Of a stretch of 64,000 nucleotides of DNA, positions 61,405 to 64,000 are shown piece by piece. The stretch is from contig CP050890.1 in assembly GCA_016745215.1 (NCBI GenBank), forward strand, positions 372,001-436,000, in the 5' to 3' direction. Position 1 is the stretch's first letter. Every line of letters starts with the position of its first letter. The notes below the pieces were generated by a model. That model worked only from the letters and a program-made list of their open reading frames with translations, was not told the origin of the DNA and made no database searches. The DNA comes from Thiohalocapsa sp. PB-PSB1. Its GTDB lineage: Bacteria > Pseudomonadota > Gammaproteobacteria > Chromatiales > Chromatiaceae. A program made the translations under genes and the position numbers.

Positions 61405-64000
61405 TTGCCTGGTTCGCCCGTCATCAAACCGCGGCCAACCTGCTGATGGCCGCCATCATGATTCTCGGCCTCACCGCCCTGCCTGGCTTGCAACGCGAAA
61501 CCTTGCCGGAGATCCAGAACGACCAGGTCCAGGTGCAGTTGATCTATCGCGGCGCCACCGCCGAGGAGGTAGAAGACGCGGTTTGCCGCCGGCTGGAAGA
61601 CGCCATCGAGGGCATCACCGATCTGGACGAGCTGCGCTGCGAGTCGCGCGAGGGCATCGGCACCGCCACCGCGGTGATGCGCGAGGGGGCTGACATGATG
61701 CGCTTCCTCGACGATGTCAAGTCCGAGGTGGACGCCATCGACGACTTCCCGGACCAGATCGAGCCGCCGGTAATCACCGAACTCGGCCGCACCGAGCCCG
61801 TGATCTCGCTGGCCGTCACCGGGGTCGAGGACGTCGTCGATCTGAAGGCCTATGCCGAAGATCTGAAGGATCGGCTGTTGGCCGGCACCGATGTGGCCGA
61901 GGTGACGGTGGTGGGCTTTTCCGACCATCACATCCGGATCGAGATCCCGGCCTGGCGGCTGCGCGAATATGGCCTGTCCGCTCAGGATATTGCCGATGCG
62001 GTGGGCCGGCAAAGCCTGAGCAGTCCGGCCGGCCGATTGCAGGGCGATGCCGAGGATCTATTGCTGCGCTTTGACGACCAGCGCAAGCGCGCCGGAGACT
62101 TTCGCGATCTGGTGGTCATTTCCGGGGAAAGCGGTGCCAATATCCGTCTCGGCGAGATCGCCGTCATCAGCGATCGCTTCGACCTTGACGAGGAGAAAAT
62201 CCTGATCGATGGCCGACGCGCCGCGGTGCTGGACATCGCCAAGACCCGCGATCAGGACGTGCTGGACCTACTTGCGCAGGTAAAGGATTTTGTCCAAGGA
62301 GAGCAGGATGCCACTCCGTCCGGCATCGGCTTGTATCTGACCCAGGATCGCGCCTCCGTCGTGCAGGATCGGCTCGATATGCTGGTACGCAACGGTGCCC
62401 AGGGGCTGATATTGGTGTTTCTGGTACTCTGGCTGTTCTTCGGGTTGCGCTACAGCTTTTGGGTTGCGATGGGCTTGCCGGTGTCCTTTCTCGGCGCTTT
62501 GTTTCTGCTGCCCCTGTTCGATATCACCATCAATATGATCTCGATGGTCGGATTGTTGATCGGCGTCGGACTGCTGATGGACGATGCCATCGTCATTGCC
62601 GAGAACGTCGCCACCCATATGTCCCGTGGCGACAGCCCGGCCCAGGCCGCCATCGAGGGCTCGCGCGAGGTATTGCCTGGCATCCTATCGTCATTTGCGA
62701 CCACGTTGTTGGTGTTCGGCTCGTTGGCGTTCATTTCCGGGGAGATTGGCCAGATCCTGCGTATCATGCCCATTGTGTTGATTTTGGTGATTTCGGTGAG
62801 TCTGCTGGAGGCCTTCCTGATTCTGCCGCATCATCTGAATCATTCTCTGGCGCATCAGCGGGGCGAGCGTTCGTCGCGTTTTCGCCAGGGCTTCGAAGGT
62901 CGCTTCGACGCATTGCGCGACGGCCACTTCGGCCGGCTGCTGGACCGCGCGCTGGACTATCGTTATCTGACCGTCGGTCTGGTACTCATGTTGTTCATTC
63001 TCGCCATCGCCATGCCGGCGGGCGGCAAGCTCAAGTTCGTCGGATTCCCGGATCTGGACGGTGATGTGCTGGAGGCACGCATCCTGCTGCCCCAGGGTAC
63101 TGCGCTTGCGCGTACCGAAGCGATCGTGGCACGGGTCGCAGGAGCGCTGGATCAGGTCAATGCCGACTTTCGCGAGCAACAGCCCGATCAGCAAGACCTG
63201 GTGCAATCGGTGACCCTGATCTATGGCGAAAACCCGGATGCCTACGAGACCGGCCCGCATGTGGCGCGGGTGATCGTGGACCTGCTCGGGGCCGAACAGC
63301 GCAATGCGGCGCTGGATGCGGTGCGCAACAGTTGGCGCGCCGCGGTCGGTGAATTGCCGGATGTGATCGCTATCAAATACACCGAGCCCGCCTTCGGTCC
63401 TGGCGGACGCCCGATCGATCTGCGCCTGGTGGGTCCGGATCTGGACCGGCTCAAGGCCGCCTCCGGGGAATTGCAGGCCTACCTGAACAGCTTTGCCGGG
63501 GTACAGGATCTCAGTGACGATCTACGCCCCGGCAAGCGCGAATACCGCCTGCGCCTAAAGCCCGATGCCGGCGTGTTGGGGCTGGACGCGCGCCTGGTCT
63601 CCGAGCAACTGCGCGCTGCCTACCAAGGGGTAAAGGTCGATGAATTTCCGCTGGGTGCAGAAACTTACGAAGTCAACCTGCGCCTTGCCGCCGGCGATCG
63701 CAGCGGCCCGGCGGATCTGGAAACCTTCACCGTCACCGGCCCTGATGGTGTCCTGATCCCGCTTGCCGCGGTGGTCGACATCGAGCCGGTGCGCGGCTGG
63801 GCGCGGATCAACCGGGTGGACGGTCAGCGCGCGGTAACGGTGCAGGGGGATGTGGATCGGGCAGTTGCCAACGCCCAGGAACTGCTTGGCCTCGCGCGCC
63901 AGGAGTTCATCCCCGAATTATTGCAGCGCTTCCCGGGTGTGCAATTGGACGTGGAGGGCGAAAGCAAGGAATCCGCCGAGACCGGCCAATCCATTGGTCG
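61401..64000 (+). CDS. RND family efflux transporter, inner-membrane pump (3' end cut by window)
   Basis: An open frame from ATG 61401 to the right edge, about 866 codons of a normal 1000-1100. It begins MIAWFARHQTAANLLMAAIM, continues with the porter-domain ATAEEVEDAVCRRLEDAIEG, and has the membrane motif GLLIGVGLLMDDAIVIAENV with the paired aspartates of the proton relay (near residue 395). The GFPDLDGDVLEARILLPQGT segment opens the second porter repeat. Substrate unknown; the sequence type is close to efflux pumps of the AcrB/MdtABC superfamily without an obvious heavy-metal motif. Confidence 0.95.
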   Translation, partial: MIAWFARHQTAANLLMAAIMILGLTALPGLQRETLPEIQNDQVQVQLIYRGATAEEVEDAVCRRLEDAIEGITDLDELRCESREGIGTATAVMREGADMMRFLDDVKSEVDAIDDFPDQIEPPVITELGRTEPVISLAVTGVEDVVDLKAYAEDLKDRLLAGTDVAEVTVVGFSDHHIRIEIPAWRLREYGLSAQDIADAVGRQSLSSPAGRLQGDAEDLLLRFDDQRKRAGDFRDLVVISGESGANIRLGEIAVISDRFDLDEEKILIDGRRAAVLDIAKTRDQDVLDLLAQVKDFVQGEQDATPSGIGLYLTQDRASVVQDRLDMLVRNGAQGLILVFLVLWLFFGLRYSFWVAMGLPVSFLGALFLLPLFDITINMISMVGLLIGVGLLMDDAIVIAENVATHMSRGDSPAQAAIEGSREVLPGILSSFATTLLVFGSLAFISGEIGQILRIMPIVLILVISVSLLEAFLILPHHLNHSLAHQRGERSSRFRQGFEGRFDALRDGHFGRLLDRALDYRYLTVGLVLMLFILAIAMPAGGKLKFVGFPDLDGDVLEARILLPQGTALARTEAIVARVAGALDQVNADFREQQPDQQDLVQSVTLIYGENPDAYETGPHVARVIVDLLGAEQRNAALDAVRNSWRAAVGELPDVIAIKYTEPAFGPGGRPIDLRLVGPDLDRLKAASGELQAYLNSFAGVQDLSDDLRPGKREYRLRLKPDAGVLGLDARLVSEQLRAAYQGVKVDEFPLGAETYEVNLRLAAGDRSGPADLETFTVTGPDGVLIPLAAVVDIEPVRGWARINRVDGQRAVTVQGDVDRAVANAQELLGLARQEFIPELLQRFPGVQLDVEGESKESAETGQSIG

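Overview
The window reads as chromosomal DNA of a GC-rich gammaproteobacterium, most likely a purple sulfur bacterium or close relative (order Chromatiales). This is an inference from gene style: a K+-independent H+-pyrophosphatase next to a soluble pyrophosphatase, SulP and TauE transporters, amylosucrase, and intergenic DNA full of relics of the four-helix-bundle and GxxExxR families with CGCAGAGACG-type repeats. No rRNA, tRNA or CRISPR array was seen.

Region 1 (1-30100) is a surface-polysaccharide (O-antigen or exopolysaccharide) locus. An ABC exporter (Wzm permease, Wzt ATPase) leads a tightly overlapping plus-strand operon of DegT-type aminotransferases, a WbqC-family protein, a methyltransferase and a sulfotransferase. 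It is followed by glycosyltransferases (GT2, GT4, GT8-like), methyltransferases, an asparagine synthetase-like amidotransferase, a glycosyltransferase-methyltransferase fusion, a UDP-glucuronate decarboxylase and UDP-glucose 4-epimerase. Several decayed gene fragments are embedded (Rpn/DUF4351 at 0.9 kb, GT4 at 14.4 kb). The locus is split by 3.7 kb of repeats (22075-25800) and ends with two GT4 genes on the minus strand.

Region 2 (30100-43850) mixes small solitary genes (HIT protein, DUF4399, cyclic-nucleotide-binding protein, amylosucrase) with a minus-strand LPS operon (O-antigen ligase, heptosyltransferase, two GT4 enzymes, polysaccharide deacetylase) and a secreted glycine-zipper protein.

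Region 3 (43855-64000) is mostly housekeeping: a retropepsin-like protease, SulP permease with an unusual periplasmic insert, TauE/SafE, a malonyl-CoA synthetase-like enzyme, OsmC, soluble and membrane pyrophosphatases, AmpG-like permease, RuvB, a GT87-like membrane protein, an EF-hand protein, and an RND efflux pair running off the right edge.

The most unusual content is the intergenic DNA. At about 22-25.6, 30.4-31.4, 32.7, 41.4-42.1, 43.2-43.8 and 57.7-59.2 kb it holds at least five families of short non-autonomous mobile elements with terminal inverted repeats. Several can be dissected exactly because both occupied and empty versions of the same site occur in the window, showing target duplications of CTAA, CTAG, TTAG, 9 bp and 10 bp, with elements nested inside one another. 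They sit in relics of four-helix-bundle genes with Asp-rich tails and next to a 213-bp tandem array (eight full units) built from a REP-type inverted repeat. No transposase gene lies in the window, so these elements must be mobilised in trans.
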